From positions 124,001 to 188,000 of the forward strand of contig NZ_MCUV01000001.1 in NCBI RefSeq assembly GCF_002873395.1: a DNA stretch of 64,000 nucleotides, in the 5' to 3' direction. This DNA comes from Vibrio sp. 10N.286.49.B3. GTDB taxonomy: Bacteria; Pseudomonadota; Gammaproteobacteria; Enterobacterales; Vibrionaceae. The notes beneath the pieces are model-generated. The model was not told where the DNA came from. It ran no database searches and was given only the letters and a program-made list of their open reading frames with translations. Of this stretch, positions 29,208 through 38,112 are shown piece by piece; position 1 is the first letter of the stretch, and each line of letters starts with the position of its first letter. The translations under genes and the position numbers were made by a program.

Positions 29208-31307
29208 TTAATCATAAATTGCCCCACAAATACCATCAAGTGTCTGACTATCTACACCATAATTGATTGAACTATCCCAATCTGAAATTTCTTCTATTTT
29301 TCCTATGTCATTTTCACCATCAGAGATATTGTGTATCATCAGCGCATTATCATTTGCATCCACATAAGCATAGTTTTCAAATAGTGCATCGCTAAACCAT
29401 AACCTCGAAACCTCCTGAATTAAGTCACTATCGACGTCTGTAGGACTAATGACAGAGCCTCTTTCATTATATAAACGATTAAAAATAAAGGGGGTTTCTG
29501 CTTTATTACACGCTTTTCCAGAAAAACAGCTTAAATTACCTAGTGTACCAAGAAGTGAATCATCAAGAATATTAGTATTAAAGCTTGCTATGTAATCAAA
29601 ATGATACATAGTTATATTTTCATCAGATGAATTTCTCTGAATGAAATCTCTAGCTTCACACTTGAAAATAAGTTGATTATTTAATGCATTAAATTTAGAC
29701 ATATTCTCTTTAATACCCGTTAAGTTAGTATCATCTTCTGCTGGAGAAAAATCACTTAAAGATAATGCATCAATGTTATCTAAATGAATAATAGCCGAGA
29801 GTATTGTATAGACAGGGATATTAATCGAGTCATCACTATATGTTATAAATTCATCGATATCCGTTGGTAATATGCTGTCATTATTTAACAACCATTGAAC
29901 AATATCGATAATATTAATACCATCGATGATCTCTAGGTTGATTAAGAATGGTATTTTAAATGCAGCGGTATAAGAATTGGAATTATCACTATTAAAACCA
30001 ACAACTGATGAGACTGTTAGTTTAGTATCCATCGCTTGTTGGGTAACATGATAGCCAGTATAGTCTGCATACTCTTTGCAGCCAAAAATACCTGATGATA
30101 TACATTCCCTATGGGATTCTAAGTATGGAGCAAAAGCTATCATCTTTGCTCTTGACTCTATTGCCGCAATTGTTGTTGCATATTTAGCTGTAAGCTTAAT
30201 TCCTATGGCTGCGGTACTATCACCTGCTTCTATCCAATCTAAGATATCAGTAATAATCTCCTCAACCGTCCCATCAGGTAAACCAAATAATCGCCCTGTA
30301 ATTTCAGACTTTACTTGAGACTGTATGGTAAGTAATTCATCAACGGATAAATCCTCTAGTGTTTTACCTGAATAGTCTTCATTTTCCAGAATGGCTGCTA
30401 TCGTCTCATTGGTGTCTTTCGCTAAGCTATAGCTTTTAAAAGGGATTCCAAAAGGTAAGCTTTGCATGATACTTTTATGAAAATATTGTCCTGCTGCATT
30501 ATCAATATTTAATGTGTCAATGACAGGATCTGGCACTTGATGCATAATATTAACTGCGGTAGCTCCTGCCCCTTGACCAAAAATAGTAATATTTTCCGCA
30601 GTACCACCAAAATAGCTAATATTCTCTTTCACCCACTGCAGTGCGCGCTTTTGATCACCAATACCAAAGTTACCCCCTTTAGTATCCCCGTTATCTTCTT
30701 GCCACAAAGTACCTAAAAGACCTAACCGGTAATTTAAAGTAATAGCAATAAATGGGGTATCTCTGCGACCTAGCTCTGTATCTGAAACACTTTGTGCCAC
30801 TATAATATCAGGTATAATATCAACTGATTGTCCAGATCCAGTTTCAAATGATCCACCATGCATGTATACAAATACGGGTAGATCATCACCCTCTACCGTT
30901 CCTTCTGGTCTCCATATATTTAAATTTAAACAGGCTTCAGACATCGCTAAATCGGTATTTAATTGTGGGCACACATCGCCAAATTTAGTCGCATCGAAGG
31001 GTTGTTGCTGAGCTAAGCTCGATATAGGCAACAATTCACTATGTTCAAATCGTTCAGAATATGCATAAGGAATGCCCTTAATTTCTTCGATATTAATCGA
31101 ATTTTCTTCACCATTAATTGATGTAATAGTAACGGGAGCAAGTGTTGCGGTCACATCCACTTCACGAATTTGAAGGTTTAGTTCTTCTGGACCAGGTAGT
31201 TCTGGTGATGGGGTTGGAGTAAAGGTTAATTCACCCGGATCATCAGTACAACCAGAAGCTAACACCCCTAATATTAGTACTGATGATGTACGTAAAATCC
31301 ATTTCAT
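29208..31307 (-). CDS. Lipoprotein with type-B carboxylesterase fold lacking the catalytic triad
   Basis: The 699-residue product has a lipoprotein signal (LASGC, lipidated Cys20, Thr at +2, so outer-membrane sorting is likely) and then a carboxylesterase/cholinesterase fold. Conserved fold motifs are present: MHGGSF at 149-154 (oxyanion hole), LNYRLGLLG at 191-199, GGNFGIGDQKRALQWVKENI region at 211-230. At the nucleophile elbow the usual G-E-S-A-G is G-Q-G-A-G, with Gly246 in place of Ser (codon GGG). The usual acid in GxNxDEG is Asn442, and the usual His in GACHGxELPYVF is Asn601 in KACNKAETPFIF. It is probably a non-catalytic binding protein, like neuroligins. I chose the ATG with GAGG six bases upstream; a TTG four codons earlier overlaps that site. 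Strongly AT-rich. Confidence 0.85.
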   Translation of the reverse strand: MKWILRTSSVLILGVLASGCTDDPGELTFTPTPSPELPGPEELNLQIREVDVTATLAPVTITSINGEENSINIEEIKGIPYAYSERFEHSELLPISSLAQQQPFDATKFGDVCPQLNTDLAMSEACLNLNIWRPEGTVEGDDLPVFVYMHGGSFETGSGQSVDIIPDIIVAQSVSDTELGRRDTPFIAITLNYRLGLLGTLWQEDNGDTKGGNFGIGDQKRALQWVKENISYFGGTAENITIFGQGAGATAVNIMHQVPDPVIDTLNIDNAAGQYFHKSIMQSLPFGIPFKSYSLAKDTNETIAAILENEDYSGKTLEDLSVDELLTIQSQVKSEITGRLFGLPDGTVEEIITDILDWIEAGDSTAAIGIKLTAKYATTIAAIESRAKMIAFAPYLESHRECISSGIFGCKEYADYTGYHVTQQAMDTKLTVSSVVGFNSDNSNSYTAAFKIPFLINLEIIDGINIIDIVQWLLNNDSILPTDIDEFITYSDDSINIPVYTILSAIIHLDNIDALSLSDFSPAEDDTNLTGIKENMSKFNALNNQLIFKCEARDFIQRNSSDENITMYHFDYIASFNTNILDDSLLGTLGNLSCFSGKACNKAETPFIFNRLYNERGSVISPTDVDSDLIQEVSRLWFSDALFENYAYVDANDNALMIHNISDGENDIGKIEEISDWDSSINYGVDSQTLDGICGAIYD

Positions 31308-31430
31308 AAAAGACCTCAACTTGTTTCCACTTCACTGCCATGGAATGCTTAAATACAAAAATTAGACCTCTAAGAAAGGGCTAATTTTCAGATATATTTA
31401 AACTATAGTTAGGTTTTAATGAATTGCGAT

Positions 31431-31451
31431 ATGTTTTTGTAACAAAAGCAT
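31431..31451. promoter_or_regulatory. Operator-like inverted repeat upstream of the esterase-like gene
   Basis: ATGTTTTTGT and ACAAAAGCAT flank a single A and are reverse complements with one mismatch. It lies about 125 bp before the lipoprotein gene start and may be a regulator site of this two-gene unit. Confidence 0.35.
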
Positions 31452-31505
31452 GCGGTTGATTAACTTAAGCGCAACTTTTTAAGCCGCGCATAAAGTTGAT
31501 ACTTA

Positions 31506-32159
31506 TTACTCTTTATGATTTTCAATTACCCACACTTCCTCAGCAAAGCGTGATAAGCCTTTTTGTATTTTAGGGTGATTGTTATCGGCCTCATCACGAG
31601 ATAATAATTGAATGTCATAACCACTAAACAGACTCTCAATTTCGACTTTATCAACACTAAATGGAGGACCTGACATCTCTTGTTGAACGTAATCTAAACT
31701 AACCAATAAAATTCGACCTTCGGGCTTTAGTAAGCTCTTTAAGCGCTGAACATACACTTCTCGCAACGCTTTCGGCATCGCAACTAATGCCGCTCTATCA
31801 TAGATAATATCGACGGGTTCAATTGGCGCTGTAAAATAATCCCCAGTATAAATCGTCAGTTCATCAAATAGGTACTCTTCATGCTGAGAGTTAATTTGGG
31901 TAACTTGAGGCGTATATAAATGCTCAGCAAAAAAGCTTCTTACCGCAATCTTGCTCAGTTCGACACCTTGAACCTTACTATGCTGAGTCGCTAACCAAAC
32001 TAAGTCTTCACTTTTCCCACACAGAGGAACAAAGACCGAGGCTTCATAGTGCGGATTTACATGATGCCAATGCTGCTCTAATAATGGGTTCACATCGTTC
32101 AAGTGAAAACCAATTTGATTCGCTGCCCACTTATTGTGCCAAAATTCAGGATCGTGCAT
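31506..32159 (-). CDS. tpm: Thiopurine S-methyltransferase
   Basis: This 217-residue SAM-dependent methyltransferase matches bacterial TPMT in length and sequence: the start [19 protein letters not shown], the SAM-binding [15 protein letters not shown] near 43-57 and the GVELSKIAV segment. In other bacteria the enzyme methylates thiopurines and inorganic selenium or tellurium compounds. The natural substrate is unknown. It diverges from relV across 246 bp. Confidence 0.92.
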   Translation of the reverse strand: MHDPEFWHNKWAANQIGFHLNDVNPLLEQHWHHVNPHYEASVFVPLCGKSEDLVWLATQHSKVQGVELSKIAVRSFFAEHLYTPQVTQINSQHEEYLFDELTIYTGDYFTAPIEPVDIIYDRAALVAMPKALREVYVQRLKSLLKPEGRILLVSLDYVQQEMSGPPFSVDKVEIESLFSGYDIQLLSRDEADNNHPKIQKGLSRFAEEVWVIENHKE

Positions 32160-32405
32160 AAAACGCTCTTTAATTCATCATCTAAAAGGATAACTCTACT
32201 CTAATTGATTCGCTCATTTTTATCCTTCTTTTTCTAATCAAGCAGATTTTTCTATATTGATAACATTATTATGTATTCCATCATATTAATTTCAGTTATG
32301 TAATACAGATCGCAACAAGCTTCATCTATTATCGATATAATCGTCTGGCAAACTAATGTTACTGCCCTTTTTTATCCCATTTTAGTAACTTAATTAGGAG
32401 CATCA

Positions 32406-33185
32406 ATGAGTCCATTTTTACGTACCGCGGCTTTAATGTTTTTGGTACTCAGCAGGGCACCTGCATTTGCAGCAGCGGCACCGCTACCTTCTTCTATCGA
32501 GCAAAATTCTCGCTCTACAGTCCAAAATGAAACGTCGTCTCGACGCTTTAGACATAGTTTAAGTGGTTTATACGGCATAAAATCACTCTCCACTGATCCT
32601 ATTCAGCCCTACTCTGATTTTGATGAGCTTTATAGCCACTCACACCAAGCACAGAGTGAGCTTGAAGCTTTGTGTATTAATACTGCTCTACTTACCGGTT
32701 CAACGACCTCCTTTGCTGGGATTAAATCTCAACAACGGGCACTAGAAAAGATCAATCTAAAGTTTAATGGTCAGGTCAATAGGATAACTGATATAGCCAG
32801 GGCTACCATTGTTTCCAATGATGTTGAAAGCCTAGTTGATGTGTATGAGAAATTGAGTCAAGAAGCAGAAATCGTACAAGTCAAAAATCGCTTTAAGTCG
32901 CCAAAAGCATCAGGCTATCGCGATCTGAATTTATTAGTAAAATTACCAAAAAGCGAAATAGTGGCAGAAGTTCAGTTGCATCTGGAGGCGATTGCCCATG
33001 TTAAAAATGGTAAGGAACACGGATGGTATGAAGATATTCAAGCCATTGAAAGGCAAGCATATAGCCAGCAGCGCTCGTTAAATGAACTTGAAAGCGCTAA
33101 AATTGCCATGATACGTAGCCAATCAGCACAACTTTACCAAGAGGCATGGCAGCCTTATATCACTACGCATATACAAGCAGCCTAG
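32406..33185 (+). CDS. relV: Small alarmone synthetase RelV
   Basis: This 259-residue protein has a RelA/SpoT synthetase domain (about 85-200) and no HD hydrolase domain. It should make (p)ppGpp from GTP/GDP and ATP. From memory, V. cholerae RelV studies named Lys107, Asp129, Arg132, Leu150 and Glu188 as important; all five occur at exactly these positions here, which also supports the chosen start. AGGAG precedes the ATG by six bases. The location next to ihfA also agrees with V. cholerae. Odd: the first 25 residues (MFLVLSRAPAFAAAA core) read as a Sec signal peptide with an AxA cleavage site, which does not fit a cytoplasmic enzyme. Confidence 0.92.
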   Translation: MSPFLRTAALMFLVLSRAPAFAAAAPLPSSIEQNSRSTVQNETSSRRFRHSLSGLYGIKSLSTDPIQPYSDFDELYSHSHQAQSELEALCINTALLTGSTTSFAGIKSQQRALEKINLKFNGQVNRITDIARATIVSNDVESLVDVYEKLSQEAEIVQVKNRFKSPKASGYRDLNLLVKLPKSEIVAEVQLHLEAIAHVKNGKEHGWYEDIQAIERQAYSQQRSLNELESAKIAMIRSQSAQLYQEAWQPYITTHIQAA

Positions 33186-33242
33186 ACTTCCCTCTCTGTA
33201 TAACAGCCCTACGCTCCATCCCGTTACTTTTATTTATCTCAA

Positions 33243-33274
33243 AACCAAAAAGACCACGCGATTAGGCGTGGTCT
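33243..33274 (-). terminator. Intrinsic terminator of ihfA
   Basis: AGACCACGC at 33251-33259 pairs with GCGTGGTCT at 33266-33274; the minus strand continues TTTTTGG. Confidence 0.88.
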
Positions 33275-33284
33275 AGTGCTTGGC

Positions 33285-33581
33285 TTACTTTTCGATCTTG
33301 ATATCTTCAACACGAGCTTTGAGCTTTTGCCCAGGTCTGAAGGTAACAACACGTCGAGCAGTAATTGGAATGTCCTCTCCGGTTTTAGGGTTGCGTCCTG
33401 GTCGTTCATTTTTGTCACGTAGATCAAAATTACCGAAGCCAGAAAGCTTAACCTGTTCGCCATTTTCCAGTGCTTTACGAATTTCTTCAAAAAACACTTC
33501 AACCGTTTCCTTGGCATCCCGTTTACTATATCCAAGATTTTCAAACAGGTTCTCAGCCAAATCGGCCTTTGTGAGCGCCAT
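33285..33581 (-). CDS. ihfA: Integration host factor subunit alpha
   Basis: IhfA pairs with IhfB to bind and bend DNA at specific sites. The 98-residue protein has the HU/IHF fold, with the arm sequence [12 protein letters not shown] containing the intercalating Pro65. It begins [10 protein letters not shown] like other IhfA proteins. In many gammaproteobacteria it follows pheT directly; here a pullulanase gene intervenes, so ihfA must rely on its own promoter in the 480 bp upstream. Confidence 0.98.
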   Translation of the reverse strand: MALTKADLAENLFENLGYSKRDAKETVEVFFEEIRKALENGEQVKLSGFGNFDLRDKNERPGRNPKTGEDIPITARRVVTFRPGQKLKARVEDIKIEK

Positions 33582-33762
33582 AAACTATCCTCAGAGCTGT
33601 GTTAAACATTGCTACTATTTTAGTAGCGCCAAAGCATTTCATTCAGCCAATCAATAAGATATTCGCTGTATGAAGAAAGTGTATGCCAAGCTTCTGATTT
33701 TCGCCAACTTTTTTATTGATAAGAAGAGACTATTTATATAAAACAAATACATAAAAAGACTA

Positions 33763-33778
33763 TTTACTGAACAGTAAA
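33763..33778. promoter_or_regulatory. 16-bp operator-like palindrome upstream of ihfA
   Basis: TTTACTG and CAGTAAA are perfect reverse complements separated by AA. The size and symmetry suit a dimeric repressor. It lies about 180 bp before ihfA; the regulator is unknown. Confidence 0.4.
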
Positions 33779-33988
33779 CAAGATTTAAATCCATAATAAC
33801 ATGATATAACAGATAATAATACCAGTTACATCATGATATGCAAATTAAAAAACTTATCTATGTTGCGTAATTCTCTGTAAAAAAAAATTAAAAAAAAATT
33901 CTTTATCATTATTTATCAGTGCTTTGCACACAAATTTTTTATGAACATTGTTTTCTATATTCTACTTTTATACACTAAACTGGTTAAT

Positions 33989-34025
33989 ATAAAAAAATGC
34001 CACTAACCAATAAGCTAGTGGCATT
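33989..34025 (-). terminator. Intrinsic terminator of pulA
   Basis: AATGCCACTA at 33996-34005 pairs with TAGTGGCATT at 34016-34025; the minus strand then runs into seven Ts. Confidence 0.92.
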
Positions 34026-34061
34026 GAGTGGTTATATGGTTAATAACCCTTGATTAAACCC

Positions 34062-37000
34062 TTACTCTTTTACTACAGAAACAACCGGTTTTTCGATGCT
34101 ATTAGAGTTAACATAGCTGGCATCAAGTGTGAAAGAGTAGCTACCAGCCTCTTCAATGGTGACTTTGCAGTTGCCATCAACACCTAAGTCCATAGAGCCA
34201 TCTGCTTGCTCTGTTGACTCTGGACTACAACCGATATCTGGCGCGCTCCAAGAGCTATCCGCAAACTTAAAGCTATACTCGCCTACTTCTAATGGCGTAG
34301 AAAGCGTATAGATACCCTTACCAGTAAATGATAGTGCAAAGTCCTCATCATCACCCCAACCATTCATATCACCCTTAACATAGACGGTTGTGCTGCCGTA
34401 TGGTGGGATATTAGATTCATCTTTATCGCCATCAATAGGTAAGCCCGCACCTTGTTCGCCATTTTGTGGTTGAACAAAAACCGCAGTGGTTAATGCTGGA
34501 ACAGTGAAATTGCCTTGATCAAAACTGGCTTCTTTTACTATGCTATCGGCAGAACTTTGTTGAACATCATGCAGCTCAAAGTTAAGGCTGTTTTCGATGT
34601 TAAACACTTGTTCTTCACTAGTAGCGTTAATCACAACGACAACGGCGTCGTAATTAGGGTCTAAGTCTGCTCCAGCCAAAGTGCCATCATCAATCGACAT
34701 AACAATAAGACCACGAGTTTGCTCTTTGCCTACATTACGGAAATCGACTCTGTCTTTCACTTCATCAGCCGTTTCTAAACGGAACAGTTCACTACCACTA
34801 CGAATACTCAGTAAGTCAAAGAACTGCTGTTTAGCGGCTTCGATTTCTAATGCTGTTGGACCTTCTGGGGCATTGTTTAAAATCTCTTTGATTAAATCAT
34901 AGTTTGAACCATCTTTATCTTCACGTGGCAAACCAACATTCCAGTTGTTGTCTGATCCGTCAAAGCGTACACGGTTAAACCAGTCACCTGAATCGTATGA
35001 ATCTCGCTGCATAGATTTTGAACGCAGTAATTCTGAACCCATGTGAATAAATGGAATACCTTGACCTAACATGACCGTTGATAGAGCCACAGTCTGCATT
35101 CTGGCTTTTTCAGCATTAGTGACAGCATAATCCGCTTTGTAAGCATTGTTATCCCACAACGTTTGGTTGTCATGCTTAGAGACATAGGAGATGTTCTCTG
35201 ATGGGTGCATTGTATAACCGGCTGGTGCGCCATTATAGTCAACCTGCTTGCCATATTTGAGTTCATCATTAGAATCAATCAATAGATAATCGGCTAAGTT
35301 CCCCGCCATGCCTAAACGAATTAAATCTTGATTATGCAGTGCACTATCTCTAAATGCAGCCTCATCACTATTGTTGTCATTTAAGTATGCAGCGTTAGCA
35401 AAACCTTGATTTTTACGAATAGAGCGTGTGTTATCTGCTGGGTTCAGAGTGCCATCATCAAATGGGCTACCACCACGCACACCATCTCTTAAGCGATCAG
35501 AGAATGTACCAATTTCAGTACCTGCCATTTCGATTTGAGTCGCTTGGGTAAAGCGCGCATTTTGTGCCACTTCACCAAAGTCCCAACCTTCACCATAAAA
35601 TAACGTGCCAGAATCAATTTTGCGCACTTCTTCTAATGCTTCAACCATCAAATCTTTTGGCTGGTGACCCATTAAGTCAAAACGGAAACCATCTACGTTG
35701 TACTCTTGTGCCCATACCTTCAGAGAATCAATCATGAGCTTGCCCATCATCAAGTTCTCTGTTGCCGTATTGTCGCAACAAGTCGACTGCTCTACACCAC
35801 CGGTATTGGCATCTAAGCGGTGGTAGTAACCAGGGACGATCTTATCCAGCACCGACTTATCATTGATTCCGGAAGCATTGGTGTGGTTATACACAACATC
35901 CATGATAAGTTTTAGACCCATATCATGGGTTGCTTTGACCATCTCTCGGAACTCTTTAATACGAGCAGAACCTTGAGCGTCTGAAGCATAACTCCCTTCA
36001 GGCACTGTGTAATGGAATGGATCATAACCCCAGTTGAAGCCATCCAGTGCACGCAAGTCATTCATTAATGCTTGAGCATCTGTAGTGGTTGGATCATAAG
36101 AAGTCAGTAGATCCTCAATGATCACTTCTGATCCTACTTCATCACACACCGTCGCATCTGGTTTAATGCTACAGAGTTTTTCTACGCTATCAGTAATTTC
36201 AACGCGAGTTTGTGGATTTTCATCAACCGTCGCAATATCAAATGCAGGTAGAATGTGTAATGTCGTTAAACCAGCATCAGCCAATGCCTGTAAGTGTTGG
36301 ACTGACTCTCGATCACTTTCCGTTAATGCTAAGTATTTACCTTGATTGCCCGTTTGCCCTTTCGTATCACTAAAACTAAAGTCACGAATATGCGACTCAT
36401 ACAAAATATGATCAATATCTTTGTTCATTTCTGGACGAGTATAATTATCCCAATCTGCTGGTTTTAATAATTCATCATTTTCTAAATCCACAACATGTGA
36501 ATATAGTGAATTCATCGACAAGCTTAATGAATATGGATCCGTCACTTCACGAGTTTCGATTTCTTTCGTGGTTGGATGATAAACAGTAACGGTATATCGA
36601 TAAAACTTATCAACGACATCAGAAATGGACTCTGACTGCCAAATACCGGTATTTGGGTCTTCGGTCATCTCATGTGTTGAAAGTACGCTGTGCTGACCTT
36701 CAACATAATCATAAATGGTTAATGATACGTTTTGTGCGGTTGGTGCCCACAATTTAAACTCAGCATCCGTACCACTTACAATGGCGCCAAGTGTTTCATT
36801 AATAGCATTACCAGCCTCTTCCTCAACAAACACATCATCAAGAACGCCTGGCTTTTGCACTTCGGTTGCCGCTAAAGTTTTACCGTCTGAGTCATAGGCT
36901 GCTAAAACGATCTGACTTTTTAAAATGGTGTGTAACAGCTCACTATCAACATCAATTTCAGCGGCAGATAGACCTGATAAGTGTGGAAACTTCGCTTTTA

Positions 37001-37718
37001 ACTCATCACTAATTGAACCAGCAGATAGGGTAATAATTTCCCCACCCTCTAACTCTTTAGTTTCGGCATCCATGACGATTTTATTATTTAAGTCATAGCG
37101 TAATTCGACGCTATCGGCTCCTGCGATGGATTCCCATGCAATCGTTGTTTCATCTAACCAATGCGCTTTTTGACCATCAATCAGCACTGGGCGCTCTGCG
37201 GTTGGCACATAATACAACTCACTGCTACCATGGAACCCAAATAAACCTTTACTGTCACCTACACGTTCTAAATGGACTTTTTGGTTAGCACTTCCAAATC
37301 CTTTATCATCGCCCTTATGCAAAATAAAATTCATACATTTATGCGGATCTGATGCCATAGGATCAAATTTTATGACGTAATAAGCACCGTAAGTATCACT
37401 AATTCCTTTGAATAAATAAGGTGAATTCCAATCTGTTCCACCTGCTGGCAAACCCATTGCTTCTAAATCAGTACTAGTACATCCTTCTCCATTCCAAAGA
37501 TGTAAGCCCCAATCATTATAAACAGAGTCACCACTGCGTGTTTGTGCATCATCACGCTTGTAGTAGATGACCACTTCATTGTCAGCGGCTGGATATAAAC
37601 CATCAACTAAGTCACCAGGAGTTTGTGGATTATCATCTGAACCTCCACAGCCCACCACTAGTGCAGAAACTAATAAAGGCATAGTTAGTTTCGCTAAGGT
37701 ACTTATTTTCATTTCCAT
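34062..37718 (-). CDS. pulA: Pullulanase-type alpha-1,6-glucosidase lipoprotein
   Basis: This 1218-residue enzyme would cleave alpha-1,6 branches in pullulan, glycogen or starch-derived dextrins. It has a lipoprotein signal (VVGC, lipidated Cys24), a CBM41-like starch-binding region (about 45-170), CBM48-like region (about 310-400), and a GH13 catalytic domain with FNWGYDP at 561-567, DVVYNH at 607-612, nucleophile Asp681 (DGFRFDLMGH), acid/base Glu710 (FYGEGWD) and Asp850 (SKHDNQ). A C-terminal extension (about 1110-1218, starting TVYVKGDMNGWG) looks like a further carbohydrate-binding module. AGGA precedes the ATG. Asp at +4/+5 and Gly at +2 suggest outer-membrane anchoring. It sits between pheT and ihfA, which is unusual. 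Confidence 0.94.
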   Translation of the reverse strand: MEMKISTLAKLTMPLLVSALVVGCGGSDDNPQTPGDLVDGLYPAADNEVVIYYKRDDAQTRSGDSVYNDWGLHLWNGEGCTSTDLEAMGLPAGGTDWNSPYLFKGISDTYGAYYVIKFDPMASDPHKCMNFILHKGDDKGFGSANQKVHLERVGDSKGLFGFHGSSELYYVPTAERPVLIDGQKAHWLDETTIAWESIAGADSVELRYDLNNKIVMDAETKELEGGEIITLSAGSISDELKAKFPHLSGLSAAEIDVDSELLHTILKSQIVLAAYDSDGKTLAATEVQKPGVLDDVFVEEEAGNAINETLGAIVSGTDAEFKLWAPTAQNVSLTIYDYVEGQHSVLSTHEMTEDPNTGIWQSESISDVVDKFYRYTVTVYHPTTKEIETREVTDPYSLSLSMNSLYSHVVDLENDELLKPADWDNYTRPEMNKDIDHILYESHIRDFSFSDTKGQTGNQGKYLALTESDRESVQHLQALADAGLTTLHILPAFDIATVDENPQTRVEITDSVEKLCSIKPDATVCDEVGSEVIIEDLLTSYDPTTTDAQALMNDLRALDGFNWGYDPFHYTVPEGSYASDAQGSARIKEFREMVKATHDMGLKLIMDVVYNHTNASGINDKSVLDKIVPGYYHRLDANTGGVEQSTCCDNTATENLMMGKLMIDSLKVWAQEYNVDGFRFDLMGHQPKDLMVEALEEVRKIDSGTLFYGEGWDFGEVAQNARFTQATQIEMAGTEIGTFSDRLRDGVRGGSPFDDGTLNPADNTRSIRKNQGFANAAYLNDNNSDEAAFRDSALHNQDLIRLGMAGNLADYLLIDSNDELKYGKQVDYNGAPAGYTMHPSENISYVSKHDNQTLWDNNAYKADYAVTNAEKARMQTVALSTVMLGQGIPFIHMGSELLRSKSMQRDSYDSGDWFNRVRFDGSDNNWNVGLPREDKDGSNYDLIKEILNNAPEGPTALEIEAAKQQFFDLLSIRSGSELFRLETADEVKDRVDFRNVGKEQTRGLIVMSIDDGTLAGADLDPNYDAVVVVINATSEEQVFNIENSLNFELHDVQQSSADSIVKEASFDQGNFTVPALTTAVFVQPQNGEQGAGLPIDGDKDESNIPPYGSTTVYVKGDMNGWGDDEDFALSFTGKGIYTLSTPLEVGEYSFKFADSSWSAPDIGCSPESTEQADGSMDLGVDGNCKVTIEEAGSYSFTLDASYVNSNSIEKPVVSVVKE

Positions 37719-37953
37719 ATATTATGTCCTAGGCGTTAATTAAATTAACGTCTTGTTTATTGTTATTTAGAGTATTGATTCACTGTTGAATAAAGCATCT
37801 AAATAATAAAAACAATCTATCTACACATAATGTGATTGATATAGGAATTATTGCAAAGTGGGCATTATTAGTGATTTTATTGATACTAAATCACACATTG
37901 TATATATACAGAGGTCGATCTAAGTCAATATTTGTTAATATCAAAATAAGCAC

Positions 37954-37982
37954 ATATAGGGCGTAGAAGGTACGCCCTATAT
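37954..37982. repeat. Perfect inverted repeat with 12-bp arms
   Basis: ATATAGGGCGTA at 37954-37965 and TACGCCCTATAT at 37971-37982 flank GAAGG. No T-run follows on either strand, so it is not a typical terminator. It is about 240 bp upstream of pulA. Confidence 0.5.
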
Positions 37983-38050
37983 ATAAAAACTACGCCTTAT
38001 AATTCACCCTTAGTATTATATTTATTAAAATAAGGCTATTCTAAATGCAT

Positions 38051-38080
38051 AAAAAAAGCAGACTTATAATAAGCCTGCTT
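38051..38080 (-). terminator. Intrinsic terminator of pheT
   Basis: On the minus strand a stem of AAGCAG, one mismatch, CTTAT pairs with ATAAG and CTGCTT, directly followed by seven Ts. Confidence 0.88.
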
Positions 38081-38112
38081 ATATCAATATGACTTAATTA
38101 ATAGGGTATTAA

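Larger units (their letters stand above)
33582..34061 (-). other. AT-rich region between pulA and ihfA
   Basis: No gene is seen. It contains the pulA terminator at its right end, A-tracts at 33880-33900, a palindrome TTTACTG-AA-CAGTAAA at 33763-33778, and two copies of AGACTATTTA (33727 and 33757 regions). It should hold the ihfA promoter; no single strong -35/-10 pair stands out. Confidence 0.5.
37719..38112 (-). other. Intergenic region between pheT and pulA
   Basis: No gene is seen. It holds the pheT terminator (38051-38080), a perfect 12-bp-arm inverted repeat (37954-37982), and a looser inverted repeat GTGATTT/AAATCAC (37871-37877 and 37888-37894). The pulA promoter should be here. I see no MalT box. 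Confidence 0.5.

Noticed and set aside
37871-37900. CRP site upstream of pulA
   Set aside because: TGTGA occurs but the partner half-site does not match at the required spacing. The GTGATTT/AAATCAC repeat has a 10-bp spacer, unlike CRP.
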